Source: JALORV01 sp963707445 (lineage in GTDB: Bacteria > Pseudomonadota > Gammaproteobacteria > Burkholderiales > Burkholderiaceae_F). From it: a stretch of 64,000 nt of DNA. A program made the translations under genes and the position numbers. Of the stretch, positions 9,690 through 18,674 are shown in pieces (position 1 is the first letter of the stretch; the number at the start of each line of letters is the position of its first letter). The stretch spans positions 6,069 to 70,068 of the forward strand of contig CAVPPW010000011.1 of the NCBI GenBank assembly GCA_963707445.1, read 5' to 3'. The notes beneath the pieces are model-generated. The model had not been told where the DNA came from. It worked only from the letters and a program-made list of their open reading frames with translations, and ran no database searches.

Positions 9690-9767
9690 GTCACTCGCAC
9701 CTGCCCTGTGCGATTCTCAATCGATCCGATGACGGCAGTCTTTGGTCGTGCCCAGCCACGGAAGCAG

Positions 9768-10193
9768 TTACTGCTGCGGGGCCGGACCCAGCCCATTGAT
9801 CGGCGGTACCCATAACCACCCGCAAGTCTCCGGCGTCTTACAGCCAGCACGCTGCCAGGACTCACTCCCGGGCGGGGTGATCGGTGTCGGAGGCGACGGC
9901 ATCGCCGCGCAGCCCGTTCCCATCGCAGCACAAGCAATCGTGGTGGCCCAAAGCAGCGCAAGAGACTGCGAGCGAGACCACGTCGGAGTTTCGAGCTCGG
10001 ATCTCAGCGGGAGCTGATTGTCGATGCGTGCTGCTGGGGCCAGACGCTCAGCGCCCTGCGGCGTCAATACGAGCGACGACGATCGTTCGCTCGGCAATGA
10101 ACGAAGGACGGCCTTTGCATCAACGTCCTGTGCCGTGCTGGGGACAGGCATTGAGATAAGGGCGGCCAAGCAGCTAATGGCGAGGAGCTTCAT
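9768..10193 (-). CDS. hypothetical secreted protein
   Basis: A 141-residue frame with a convincing signal peptide (MKLLAISCLAALISMPVPSTA) and GGAGAG just before the ATG. The second half is Pro/Cys-rich with four Cys (ACAAMGTGCAAM, GCKTPETCGW) and may be frame-shifted near 9960. I do not recognise a family. Confidence 0.5.
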   Translation of the reverse strand: MKLLAISCLAALISMPVPSTAQDVDAKAVLRSLPSERSSSLVLTPQGAERLAPAARIDNQLPLRSELETPTWSRSQSLALLWATTIACAAMGTGCAAMPSPPTPITPPGSESWQRAGCKTPETCGWLWVPPINGLGPAPQQ

Positions 10194-10308
10194 CACTCTC
10201 CAGTTTCAATCCCGCAAAGGAAATCTACGCTCATATCTCCGATGTCGGCAATTGGGCTAATCGAGCGTCGCACGTCGACTTCCGCTCTTGGCCGATGCGG
10301 TTTCAGGC

Positions 10309-11247
10309 CTAGCGCACCGCTCGCGGCCGCGCGGGTTGTCCGATTTCACATTCGAGCGCTGCACGGTCCCAACGACCGCATTCGGCCGCGGCGCGATAGG
10401 TGGTGTCGAGGAAGCTCATGAGAACCGCTTCCGGATCCTCTGCCACGCGCACGTCGTCGTACTTCAGAATGTATTCACCCAGCGGGCGGTGAAAGAACGC
10501 GCTGGACGGCTCGATCCGCGCGGTGTCAAAGCCGGCCGGCGTTGGATACGCATAGGAATAAAACGCCGGGTAGTCGATTCCTTGGCCGCCGGGCCAGAAG
10601 CCCGCGGATGAGACCTCGTGGCTGTATGCCTCGCGGGTCACGGCGTCCGGAAGATTGGCGATGCCACCGGGATGCGATGGAGCGACCCTGCCGGAGAACC
10701 GCGTGACCGCCAGGTCAAGGCTGCCCCAAAAGAGATGCACCGGACTGCTCTTGCCGATAAAGCCGGTCCGAAATCGACCAAAGACACCTGCAATATTGAC
10801 GAGCGCGTGATGAAAGCGCTCGACCGCATCCCGGTCGTACGGGCGTCGACGATCATCTTCGGTGAAAGGTATTGCTTCGGGCATCTCGTTCGGGCGGCCG
10901 TGAAACACAGCAGTGCCACCAACGGCGCGGATACCGTGCAAGAAACGGCGATGGAAGCTTGCAACCGACATTGGCTCGAGTGCGAACTCGGACGTCGTGC
11001 CGGATGAGGCGCGGATAACCAACCGATGCGCTCGCAGGTCAAGGCGGACGGTGACCGCTTGCGTCCCGTCGGGCACCAAGCCAGTGGTGAGCCCGTCGGC
11101 GTCGACGTACAGCGTGGCGTGCCAGCTGTGATTCAGCCACGGCGTGCGGGCCAGTCGGTACTTTCCGACGATCTGCGTCCACAGCTGCAGCGCGGTGCAG
11201 GTCTGCGCCCATGGCGGATAGGGGATCTCGGGCCAGAAGTTCGCCAT
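10309..11247 (-). CDS. DUF5996 family protein
   Basis: A 312-residue protein with features I associate with DUF5996: the opening WPEIPYPPWAQTCTALQLW, the segment WLNHSWHATLYV, and the His-rich motif KSSPVHLFWGSLDLAVTRF followed by EVSSAGFWPGG. The conserved His, Trp and Glu suggest an enzyme pocket but no activity is known to me. It lies 14 bases after the glycolipid-binding-like gene on the same strand, so the two probably form an operon. Confidence 0.8.
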   Translation of the reverse strand: MANFWPEIPYPPWAQTCTALQLWTQIVGKYRLARTPWLNHSWHATLYVDADGLTTGLVPDGTQAVTVRLDLRAHRLVIRASSGTTSEFALEPMSVASFHRRFLHGIRAVGGTAVFHGRPNEMPEAIPFTEDDRRRPYDRDAVERFHHALVNIAGVFGRFRTGFIGKSSPVHLFWGSLDLAVTRFSGRVAPSHPGGIANLPDAVTREAYSHEVSSAGFWPGGQGIDYPAFYSYAYPTPAGFDTARIEPSSAFFHRPLGEYILKYDDVRVAEDPEAVLMSFLDTTYRAAAECGRWDRAALECEIGQPARPRAVR

Positions 11248-11261
11248 AGCTGGGTGGCAAC

Positions 11262-11822
11262 CTAGGAGGCTTCTTCGACGGAGAAGAAGTCCGGGTATTG
11301 GATGACGAAGCCGGCGTCATTGACGGTGAGGTCCCTCACGAATGAGCCGCCCGCGGACTCGTATCGATAGGTCTGTTCTGCTGTGCGGTGATAGGCCTGG
11401 GGCAGAGGCTCGAGCTCAAAGCCTGGGAAGCGAAGCCAGGCGGCCGTGACTTCAGCGGATTGGCCGACCCGCAGGTCAAGTCGGCGGATGGGCAGGATGT
11501 TCGTCGAGGGACTGAAATTGAGGTCGACGTCCATGCAGCCCGCGACTGCGGGAACGTCGCGCCCGTTGAGCTCCCAGCGGCGTAAGGGATCGACGCTGAT
11601 GGCCACCTCGATCTCGCGCTGGCCAACCCAGCCCCGCACGCTGGCGGACTCCGTCTGCCAGTCAGCGCGGCAGACGATCGAGTAGTCCAGGCGGCATGGC
11701 ACTCGTTCGTGGATGAACACGGAGGTGCCTGCAAGGACATGCTTTGCGTCGCGGGATGTCAGGCGTGCCGATTCGTGGCCCGGGACATCCAATCGACGCC
11801 AGATAACGGTTGCGTTCGTCAC
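11262..11822 (-). CDS. putative glycolipid-binding domain protein (PF06475-type)
   Basis: A 186-residue beta-rich protein starting with GTG. The opening VIWRRLDVPGHESARL, then CRADWQTESASVRGW and MDVDLNFSPSTNILPIRRL, match the putative glycolipid-binding family formerly called DUF1089. No signal peptide, so probably cytoplasmic. First gene of a two-gene unit with the DUF5996 gene downstream. The name reflects structural similarity, not shown function. Confidence 0.8.
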   Translation of the reverse strand: MTNATVIWRRLDVPGHESARLTSRDAKHVLAGTSVFIHERVPCRLDYSIVCRADWQTESASVRGWVGQREIEVAISVDPLRRWELNGRDVPAVAGCMDVDLNFSPSTNILPIRRLDLRVGQSAEVTAAWLRFPGFELEPLPQAYHRTAEQTYRYESAGGSFVRDLTVNDAGFVIQYPDFFSVEEAS

Positions 11823-11970
11823 GGAAACTTTGGGTCAGCGACCACGCTCTACTTGGACCTTGCCAACCAGCCTTAACTCAGAGGGAATCGCCATGTCACG
11901 TCTGCTTCGAGGCAATTCTCAGGCCAATCGCTGATGTCGGCTAGTGGTCGAGTGGCGTGCTACAGAACAC

Positions 11971-12438
11971 CTATTGCGAAACGGGAATATCAAAATGCAG
12001 CACGTCTTCGCGCACACCCAGTCTCGTATAGAGCGCAATGGCCGGCGCGTCCTCTAGATCCGCCTGCACAAAGATGACGTAGGCGCCGCGCGACGCGCCA
12101 ATTTTCTTGAGTTCCAGGATCAGTGCGGTTGCGATGCCCTGGCGCCGGTGTGGCGCGGCAACTGCAAGATCGTATATGTAGATCTCACTGCGCTCCTGTT
12201 CGAACTTCTGCAGTTCATAGGCCACCAGCCCACCCACGACTTCTCCGTCTCTGATCGCGGCGAGGGCTATGAAGTGATCGCGGCCAAGCAGGCGCTTCAG
12301 GTACTCCGAGCCGGGCCTGTTCTCGCTATAGGTGGCGGCCTCGTTGAAGGCCTCCGCAAACATCGTCAGCATGGCGCGCATCAAGTCGATGTCAGCCGAG
12401 GTCAGGGCACGAACGGCGAAAGGAGTTAAACGCGACAT
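11971..12438 (-). CDS. GNAT acetyltransferase of the aminoglycoside 3-N-acetyltransferase AAC(3)-I type
   Basis: A 155-residue single-domain GNAT enzyme. It shares the distinctive blocks of AAC(3)-I: MFAEAFNEAATYSENRPGS, FIALAAIRDGEVVGGLVAY, KFEQERSEIYIYDLAVAAPH, the acetyl-CoA loop RRQGIATALI, YVIFVQADLEDAPAIALYT and LGVREDVLHFDI. Known family members acetylate gentamicin-type aminoglycosides. It is not in a recognisable integron cassette; there is no attC next to it and its base composition is like its neighbours. A chromosomal ancestor-type gene is likely. The ATG at 12438 fits the family length; a longer in-frame start at 12480 is less likely. Confidence 0.85.
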   Translation of the reverse strand: MSRLTPFAVRALTSADIDLMRAMLTMFAEAFNEAATYSENRPGSEYLKRLLGRDHFIALAAIRDGEVVGGLVAYELQKFEQERSEIYIYDLAVAAPHRRQGIATALILELKKIGASRGAYVIFVQADLEDAPAIALYTRLGVREDVLHFDIPVSQ

Positions 12439-12680
12439 GGTGACAATGATCGGGGTCCAGTAGCTGAGCCTTTTCCACACCGCGGCCAGCCGGGATGTTC
12501 AGTCTTGGCGCCTTCGCGAGCCGTGGCTGGCCACGTTCCCAACGAGCGATACAAGACGGAAACAAATCGGACAGCGCCGACATCGTCCAATTACATCGGA
12601 TGCCTAGTCTTCGTACTCGGATCGTAGTCGCGTCGTGTGCCGACTACTGGACAGATTGGGAAGATTAGCGGCGGAGTGTC

Positions 12681-13958
12681 ATGAGAGGAACCGATCACCG
12701 AACAAATGGAATGTCGGGCGCCACACCTGCCGCGATAGCGGCGTACGAGCAGGCCGTTTTCGCCTTCCAGAATTGGCGGCGCGGCGCGGACGACCATGTT
12801 GCGGCGGCGTTAAGGGAGGCGCCTGATTTTGTAATGGCGCATGCGCTGCAGGCTTACATGCTCGTTTGCACTCGCGATCCGGAGCAGGTGCGCTCGGCGC
12901 GACCGGTGGTCGAGCGCCTAAGTAACCTCCCCGCCAGCAACCGTGAGCGTTTGCACTTTTCGGCTATCGCTGCCGTGGTCGGTGACGATTACGAGCGCGC
13001 GAAAGGGCACCTCGGCAGGATCCTGGATCTCGATCCTCGCGATGCGCTCGCCTTGCACGTCGCCCACTCATTCGATCACCTTACCGGGGATATCGAATGC
13101 TTGAACGAGCGAGTCGCAGCGGTGCTGCCGGCGTGGTCGAGCGACCTTGCCGGCTATTCCGCGGTGCTCGCGATGCATGCATTCGGACTCGAGGAGGCGG
13201 GTGATTTTCAACGCGCGGAGCGGACGGCGCTTGCGGCCCTCGCTCTCGATGGCGCGAACGCGCGTGCGCACCACGTGATGGCGCACATCTTCGAAATGAC
13301 CGATCGGCCCGAGGCCGGAGTGCAGTGGTTGAGCGAGCACAGGGACCAGTGGCAGACGGATACGGTGGTCGCCACGCACTGCTGGTGGCATCTGGCTCTG
13401 TTCCATCTTTCGCTCGGGGATCCTGACCGGGCGCTCGCCTTGTATGACCGCCGGGTTCGCGTCTCCCGTTCTCCTGAAATTTCAGACCTGATCGACGCCT
13501 CCGCACTCCTTTGGCGCATCCAATTGCATGGGGGCGAACCCGGTCATCGCTGGATAGAGCTAGCCAGCGCGTGGGCTCCGCATATTGACGATGGTTTCTG
13601 CAGCTTCAACGATGTTCACGCGATGCTGGCATTCGTCGGCGGCCGTCATTGGAGGCTTGCTCGGCGTCTCGAGAATGCACTGGCAGGAATGCAGTTGTCG
13701 TCGACACGGCATGGCCAAACGACGCGGCAGATCGGTCTCCCGGCGTGCCGCGCATTGATCGCGTTCGGCGAAGGAGACAATGATCTCGCGATCGAATTGT
13801 TTGAACAGCTTCCGCCGCGCGCGTACCAACTAGGCGGAAGCCATGCACAGCGCGATGTACTTTTTCTAACGCTTGAAACGGCCTCACGCGCTGCTGCATC
13901 CTTGCGTCCGCGGCCATCGCGGCCCCGAATCGAGGCGCAGAGCTTGCATATTCACTGA
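12681..13958 (+). CDS. TPR protein of the TTC38 type
   Basis: A 425-residue helical protein of the tetratricopeptide repeat protein 38 family. Visible family landmarks are AHALQAYMLVCTRDPEQV, NRERLHFSAIAAVVGDDYER, a CWWHLALFHLSLGDPDRAL repeat and the closing QLGGSHAQRDV. The last 25 residues after LETASRAA are Arg/Pro-rich and lack family character, so the 3' end may be shifted or truncated. Enzymatic role unknown. A paralogue is encoded on the opposite strand at 14324-15712. Confidence 0.8.
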   Translation: MRGTDHRTNGMSGATPAAIAAYEQAVFAFQNWRRGADDHVAAALREAPDFVMAHALQAYMLVCTRDPEQVRSARPVVERLSNLPASNRERLHFSAIAAVVGDDYERAKGHLGRILDLDPRDALALHVAHSFDHLTGDIECLNERVAAVLPAWSSDLAGYSAVLAMHAFGLEEAGDFQRAERTALAALALDGANARAHHVMAHIFEMTDRPEAGVQWLSEHRDQWQTDTVVATHCWWHLALFHLSLGDPDRALALYDRRVRVSRSPEISDLIDASALLWRIQLHGGEPGHRWIELASAWAPHIDDGFCSFNDVHAMLAFVGGRHWRLARRLENALAGMQLSSTRHGQTTRQIGLPACRALIAFGEGDNDLAIELFEQLPPRAYQLGGSHAQRDVLFLTLETASRAAASLRPRPSRPRIEAQSLHIH

Positions 13959-14089
13959 TCGCGGGTGCGATTACTTCGGCAAAGCCGGCGCTGCCTGCGG
14001 GAACACAGGCATTTCTGACGGGATCGATATCCACGAGCGCTTGGACTGAGCCCAGATGTGGCGCTGGATCTGCGGCCACTCCGGGTCAT

Positions 14090-14311
14090 CCAGCGTTCCC
14101 ACGGCTATCGCCCTCAGACCCGGCCGTGCAGAAGAACGCGGACGGCGGTGCGATCATTTATTTCGGACCGCGCGCGCCGGCCGGCAAGGAAGGAAACTGG
14201 GTGCAGACGTGGCCCGGCAAGGGCTACAGCGTACTGCTGCGGTTGTACGGCCCGCTCGAACCCTGGTTCAGCAAGGCGTGGCAACCCGGAGATCTTGAGT
14301 TGCAGCCGTGA
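14090..14311 (+). pseudogene. DUF1254/DUF1214 protein, C-terminal remnant
   Basis: The end of this stretch encodes QKNADGGAIIYFGPRAPAGK, then NWVQTWPGKGYSVLLRLYGP and a final WQPGDLELQP, the unmistakable C-terminus of DUF1254/DUF1214 proteins (normally 350-480 residues). Nothing upstream matches the rest, which would overlap the TPR gene, so only about 65 codons survive. It marks a deletion or recombination scar between the two TPR paralogues. Confidence 0.7.
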
Positions 14312-14323
14312 GGGTCCTCCCCA

Positions 14324-15712
14324 TTAAAAGAAAAGCGCGAGCGCGAGAACCTGCATTAACGTAGCCCCCGCCGCCCGGTTAGCGGCTTCGCGCCAGCCGA
14401 CGAAGCGCTCGGGCGGAATCGCCCGGCGACCGGCGACACGCTCGACGGCGAGGCGGATATCCGCGGTGCTGCCGGCCTTGAGGGCGGCGTCCACGAAAAG
14501 CTGCTCGAGCACGTCCTGCTGGGTGTGGCTGCCGCCGAGTCGGTACATGCCGCCGATGGCCGGACGCATCAGGGCGACGGCCTCGGCGTGGCGTCCGGCG
14601 GCGTGGGCGAGCTGGGCCTCGGCGATCGGCAGCACGTAGTCGCGCACGATGGGGGGGACGGTGCCGCGGCCATTGGCGAAGGCGCGCATCGCCTCGATCA
14701 TGCGCTCCGCAGCGGCGGTGCGGCCGGTGGCGGTCAGCGCCATCAGCCAGTGCGGCAGAGTGAAGGCGGAGAGGCAGTCGCCGATCCGCGCCTCGGCCTT
14801 GTCGGCCAGTTCCTCCCAGCGGTTGCCGACATCGACGCCGAGGCGCTGCAGGCGGAAGAGCATGGACGCCGCGTTCTGCACGTCGATGTAGACATCCGGC
14901 GAGGCGACCGTGAGCGGCGCGGCGAGGTTGCGGAAGCGGGTGTCGTAGAGTTCGAGCACGGCGGCATGGTCGCCGTGCTCGAGCTTGAACAGGGCGCAGT
15001 GCCACCAGAGATGGTGCTGCAGGTTGTGGCTGCCCTCCCAGTTGGGCGCGAGCGTGGTGAGCCACTCGATGCCTTCGCTGCGGCGGCCCTGCATCTCCAT
15101 CACATGGGCGACGGCGTGCGCGGCCCAGAGATCGCCGGGGTCGAGCTCGATGGCGCGGCGCCCGGAGGGCTCGGCGGCGAGATAGTTCCCGGCCTCCTCG
15201 TGGGCGAAGCAGCGGCAGGCGAGTATCGATGAATAGCCCGGGATGTCCTCCGACCAGGCCGGGATCACGCGCTCGACGGAGGCGACCATGTCCTGCGGGC
15301 GGCCGAGCCAGAAATTGACGAAATGGGCGAGACGGAAGGCGACCACATCATGCGGATGGGTGCGCAGGATCGACTCCCACAAGGCGATGGCACGATCGAG
15401 CTCGCCCTCGGCCCAGGCGGTCAGGGCGGCGATGTGGCTGCGCTCGCGCGGCGTGGCGTCGGCGGCAAGCGACTGCGCGGTGCGCGCCGCCTCGACGGCG
15501 ACCGGAACGACGGCCTGCTTGAAGGCGAGCATGGCGAAATAGCCCTTCATGCAATGCGCAAGCGCGAAGTCCGGATCGGCTTCCAGCACGGCGGTGAGAC
15601 GGGCGGGCGTATCGGCTCGGTAGGTGAGGTAGCCGGTGACGAGATGGTCGAAGGCAGCGGCAGCCTTGGCGCTGGCGGTCGAGATGGGGAGGCCGCGGGC
15701 ATCGAGATGCAT
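14324..15712 (-). CDS. TPR protein of the TTC38 type (paralogue)
   Basis: A 462-residue helical repeat protein, convergent with the paralogue at 12681. Shared blocks: FALAHCMKGYFAMLAFKQAV, PRERSHIAALTAWAEGELDR, HHLWWHCALFKLEHGD and YRLGGSHTQQDVLEQLFVDA. The ATG at 15712 follows CCAGGAAACGCC; the frame is open upstream but that part is not family-like. Full length for the family. Function unknown. Confidence 0.85.
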   Translation of the reverse strand: MHLDARGLPISTASAKAAAAFDHLVTGYLTYRADTPARLTAVLEADPDFALAHCMKGYFAMLAFKQAVVPVAVEAARTAQSLAADATPRERSHIAALTAWAEGELDRAIALWESILRTHPHDVVAFRLAHFVNFWLGRPQDMVASVERVIPAWSEDIPGYSSILACRCFAHEEAGNYLAAEPSGRRAIELDPGDLWAAHAVAHVMEMQGRRSEGIEWLTTLAPNWEGSHNLQHHLWWHCALFKLEHGDHAAVLELYDTRFRNLAAPLTVASPDVYIDVQNAASMLFRLQRLGVDVGNRWEELADKAEARIGDCLSAFTLPHWLMALTATGRTAAAERMIEAMRAFANGRGTVPPIVRDYVLPIAEAQLAHAAGRHAEAVALMRPAIGGMYRLGGSHTQQDVLEQLFVDAALKAGSTADIRLAVERVAGRRAIPPERFVGWREAANRAAGATLMQVLALALFF

Positions 15713-15831
15713 GGCGTTTCCTGGTGGAGATTGCTGAGATAACCCGAGCCATGCCGCGGCCACGCCGAAGGAGCCAGCGTTTGCGCCGCGGTAGTTTGAA
15801 CCTGCGTGAAGGGGGCGCCTAACGATTTCGG

Positions 15832-16722
15832 TCAGGCGCTTCGTTGACTGACCTTCGGAACGTACGTCAATAGCGCCTTGACCAACGGCGAGTCGTCGGA
15901 GCGGCGCCAAATCGCAACCGTCTCGACAAGCGTCTTCTCACCCATCATGTTGCGGTAGACGACGCCCTCCCGCTGCAGCACCTGCACGCTTCCCGGAACG
16001 AGGGCGACGCCGATGCCGCCGGACACCAGGCTGACGATCGTGTGCATCTGCCGGGCAGGGAAGAGCTTCGGGCTGAAGCCGTGCCGCATGCAGACCGCGA
16101 CGATGGCGTCGAACATCACGGGGCCCTGGTGCCGCTCGAATCCGAGAAACCGTTCCTGCGATAGTTTTTCCAGTGCAATCCGACTTCTGCCGGCCAGCGG
16201 GTGCGAATCGGGCATGGCGACGACGAGCGGCTCGGCCTGCACGAGCCTCGAGCTCAGCGTCGCTGGCAGGTCGGAGGTGCGGAGCACCATGCCGATATCG
16301 AGGCTGCCGCTCTCGACGTCGTGGATGATCTGATCGGTCGTGCCTTCCTCGAGCGTGAGCTTCACCCTCTGATAGTCCTCGGTGAAGGCTCGCAGCGTCG
16401 TCGGCAGGAACGAGTAGGCCGGCAGACTGATGAAGCCGATCGACAGCGATCCCATCAAGCCCAGCGCAGCCTCTCGCGCACGTTTGCGCATCGACTCGGC
16501 GGCCGCGAGCACGGCGCGGGCATCGCGCAGAGCGTCTTCGCCTGCCCTCGTCAGCGCGATCCGGCGCGATGTTCGCTCGAGCAACGTCACGCCGAGCTCC
16601 TCCTCCAGCTCCTTGATCGCGAGGCTCACGGGCGGCTGTGTCAGGTGAAGGCGCTCGGCGGCCCGCCCGAAATGCAGTTCTTCGGACACGGCGACGAAAC
16701 AGCGCAGATGACGCATGTCCAT
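15832..16722 (-). CDS. LysR-family transcriptional regulator
   Basis: A 296-residue LysR protein: winged helix-turn-helix at residues 1-65 (RHLRCFVAVSEELHFGRAAE, LTQPPVSLAIKELEEELG) and a periplasmic-binding-like effector domain. It is divergent from the PPC-SDR-thiolase-ligase-TRAP cluster with a 138-base gap, the classical arrangement for a pathway activator responding to the imported or CoA-linked substrate. It probably also represses its own gene. Confidence 0.92.
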   Translation of the reverse strand: MDMRHLRCFVAVSEELHFGRAAERLHLTQPPVSLAIKELEEELGVTLLERTSRRIALTRAGEDALRDARAVLAAAESMRKRAREAALGLMGSLSIGFISLPAYSFLPTTLRAFTEDYQRVKLTLEEGTTDQIIHDVESGSLDIGMVLRTSDLPATLSSRLVQAEPLVVAMPDSHPLAGRSRIALEKLSQERFLGFERHQGPVMFDAIVAVCMRHGFSPKLFPARQMHTIVSLVSGGIGVALVPGSVQVLQREGVVYRNMMGEKTLVETVAIWRRSDDSPLVKALLTYVPKVSQRSA

Positions 16723-16739
16723 CGATTTGCTCCGTGTAT

Positions 16740-16780
16740 AGATCGATCTGAATTCTAAACTTCCTTGAATTGAAGATCGA
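16740..16780. promoter_or_regulatory. possible LysR operator
   Basis: A perfect palindrome AGATCGATCT lies at 16740-16749 in the LysR/PPC divergent gap, and its half AGATCGA recurs at 16774-16780. Paired sites upstream of the regulated operon are typical of LysR proteins, but the assignment is inferred from position and symmetry only. Confidence 0.35.
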
Positions 16781-16860
16781 CCCTAGAGTGCGTCCCACGC
16801 CCGGCACAACGCTGCAATGCAAGCCGGGAAAAAAGAACGAATGCAGCGCAGGAGACAGAG

Positions 16861-17412
16861 ATGCCAGAACGCTTGCCGGGCCTGCCCAGGCCCCGCACCC
16901 TCATTCACCCAGGACCCGTTGGCGCGGTGCGAATCGAGCACAGGCGCGCCGAGCGAGGGCGCCATTTTCGCCTCTCGCTGCCGCAGGGCCGTTCCCTTTA
17001 CGACGCGCTCGTCGAGGCGCTGGCGAGTGTCCTTGTCCAGAACGCCTCGATGACGCTGCTCGACGGCGACCTGGACGCGCTGAGCTTCTGCCTCGCGCTG
17101 CCCGACGACACCGGTCGGGTCGTCGCCACCTACGGCAAGCCGCACGTCGTCGGGCCTGCCCGCCTCATTTTCGGCAACGCCACGCTGGGCAAGTCGAACG
17201 CCGGCACGCCGGTCGTCCACTGCCACGCCGTGTTCCGCCTGCAGGATGGAAGCGTCCGCGGCGGCCACGTGCTGACTGAAAAGACCATTGTCGGTCGAAG
17301 CCCGGTCAAGGTCGTCGCGACCGCTCTCGACGGCTTCGACTTGCGCATCACCTACGACGAGGAGACCCGCATGCCGCTACTTCGCCCAAGGTCGGAGGCC
17401 CAGCATGGCTGA
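16861..17412 (+). CDS. PPC (DUF296) domain protein with intact His motif
   Basis: A 183-residue protein with one PPC/DUF296 domain (residues 30-165). The signature is complete: VVHCHAVFRLQDGSVRGGHV, i.e. H-x-H ... GGH, the likely metal site. PPC domains occur in plant AT-hook DNA-binding proteins and in bacterial proteins of unknown activity; they form trimers. First gene of the LysR-linked cluster, preceded by GGAGAC. It overlaps the next PPC gene by eight bases, so the two are likely made together. Confidence 0.8.
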   Translation: MPERLPGLPRPRTLIHPGPVGAVRIEHRRAERGRHFRLSLPQGRSLYDALVEALASVLVQNASMTLLDGDLDALSFCLALPDDTGRVVATYGKPHVVGPARLIFGNATLGKSNAGTPVVHCHAVFRLQDGSVRGGHVLTEKTIVGRSPVKVVATALDGFDLRITYDEETRMPLLRPRSEAQHG

Positions 17413-17804
17413 CATTCGCATGGTTGAAAGTGGCCGCATGGGCCGCGTGGCCTACGGCCGGATCGCCCCCAACGAGGACCTGGTGCAGAGCGTGGAAAAG
17501 CTCTGTCTTGCACAGGGCTTCCGCAACGCCTTCGTGCGTGGCGCGCTCGGCAGCCTCGTCGACGCCTGCCTGGCGAAATCGGACGGTTCCTGCCAGGTGA
17601 TTCGTGGTCCCGCCGCAGAAATCGTCAGCCTCGCCGGCGAGGTCCGTTCGCAGCCGGACGGCTCGCTGCAGGCGGCGCTGACCGGGAGTCGTCGTCGACA
17701 CCAACGGTCTTGCCTACGGCGGCCCGTTCGTCGCCGGGGCGAACCCCGTTTGCGTGACGTTCGAAGTGACGCTCGAAGAGTGGCTTCCCGAAACCGAATC
17801 CTGA
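17405..17804 (+). CDS. second PPC (DUF296) domain protein, His motif lost (frame break near 17685)
   Basis: About 132 residues after dropping one G in ACCGGGAGT near 17685, which restores TGVVVDTNGLAYGGPFVAG and a stop at 17802-17804. The fold elements match the preceding PPC protein, but the H-x-H position reads L-Q-A and GGH reads GGP. I infer a non-metal partner forming a mixed complex with the first protein. The uncorrected frame runs to 17824 and its tail is not family-like. Confidence 0.75.
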
Positions 17805-17829
17805 TTCCAATCACTGACTGCTGACCCTC

Positions 17830-18636
17830 ATGAACACTCAAACCAAATCCCGCGTTGCCGTCGTCACCGGTGGAGCTCGAGGCATCGGCCGCGCGATCGG
17901 CGAATGGTTCCTCCGCCATGGCTACAAGGTCGCACTGATCGACCGCGACCGCGAGACGCTCGATCGCACGGTCGCGGACCTGGCGCAGCCCGACACGCTG
18001 CTCGGCGTCCACTGCGACGTGTCCGATAAGGCGCAGGTCGAGCGGGCTGCCGCCGATGTGCTCGCCAAATTCGGACGCGTCGACGCGCTGGTGAACAACG
18101 CCGGCGTGGCCGTGTTCAAGCCGGCGCTGGAAACCTCGTTCGAGGAATGGCGCATGGTGATGGGCACGAACCTGGACGGTGCGTTCCTGTGCACACAGGT
18201 GTTCGGAGGGCTGATGGCGGGCAACGGCGGCGGTGCCGTCGTCAACGTCGCGTCGATCTCCGGCCTGCGGGCCAGCACGCTGCGCGTCGCCTATGGCACC
18301 AGCAAGGCGGCGCTGATCCACATGACGAAGCAGCACGCAGTCGAACTCGGCAATGTCGGCGTGCGCGTCAACGTCATCGCGCCCGGACCGGTCGAGACCG
18401 AGATGGCCAAGCTCGTGCACAGCGTTGCGATCCGCACTGACTATTACGACGCGATCCCGCTGGGCCGCTACGGCACGACCGAGGAGATGGCCAACGCGGT
18501 CGGCTTTCTGTGCGGCGAAGAGTCCAGTTTCATCAACGGGCAGGTGCTGGCGGTCGACGGCGGATTCGACGCGGCCGGTGTCGGCCTGCCGACGCTGCGG
18601 CGGCGCATCGCCGAGAACGGCGAGACGCAGGTCTGA
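17830..18636 (+). CDS. short-chain dehydrogenase/reductase
   Basis: A 268-residue classical SDR: cofactor motif TGGARGIGRAIG at residues 13-24 with an Asp after beta-2 (IDRDR, favouring NAD+), NNAG, catalytic Ser in VASISG and YGTSK. Expected role: oxidation of a hydroxyl intermediate in the pathway whose other steps are the neighbouring thiolase and CoA ligase. No frame damage. Confidence 0.92.
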   Translation: MNTQTKSRVAVVTGGARGIGRAIGEWFLRHGYKVALIDRDRETLDRTVADLAQPDTLLGVHCDVSDKAQVERAAADVLAKFGRVDALVNNAGVAVFKPALETSFEEWRMVMGTNLDGAFLCTQVFGGLMAGNGGGAVVNVASISGLRASTLRVAYGTSKAALIHMTKQHAVELGNVGVRVNVIAPGPVETEMAKLVHSVAIRTDYYDAIPLGRYGTTEEMANAVGFLCGEESSFINGQVLAVDGGFDAAGVGLPTLRRRIAENGETQV

Positions 18637-18674
18637 GCCTCACCCATTTCGAACACATCGCAAGGATCACAGAC

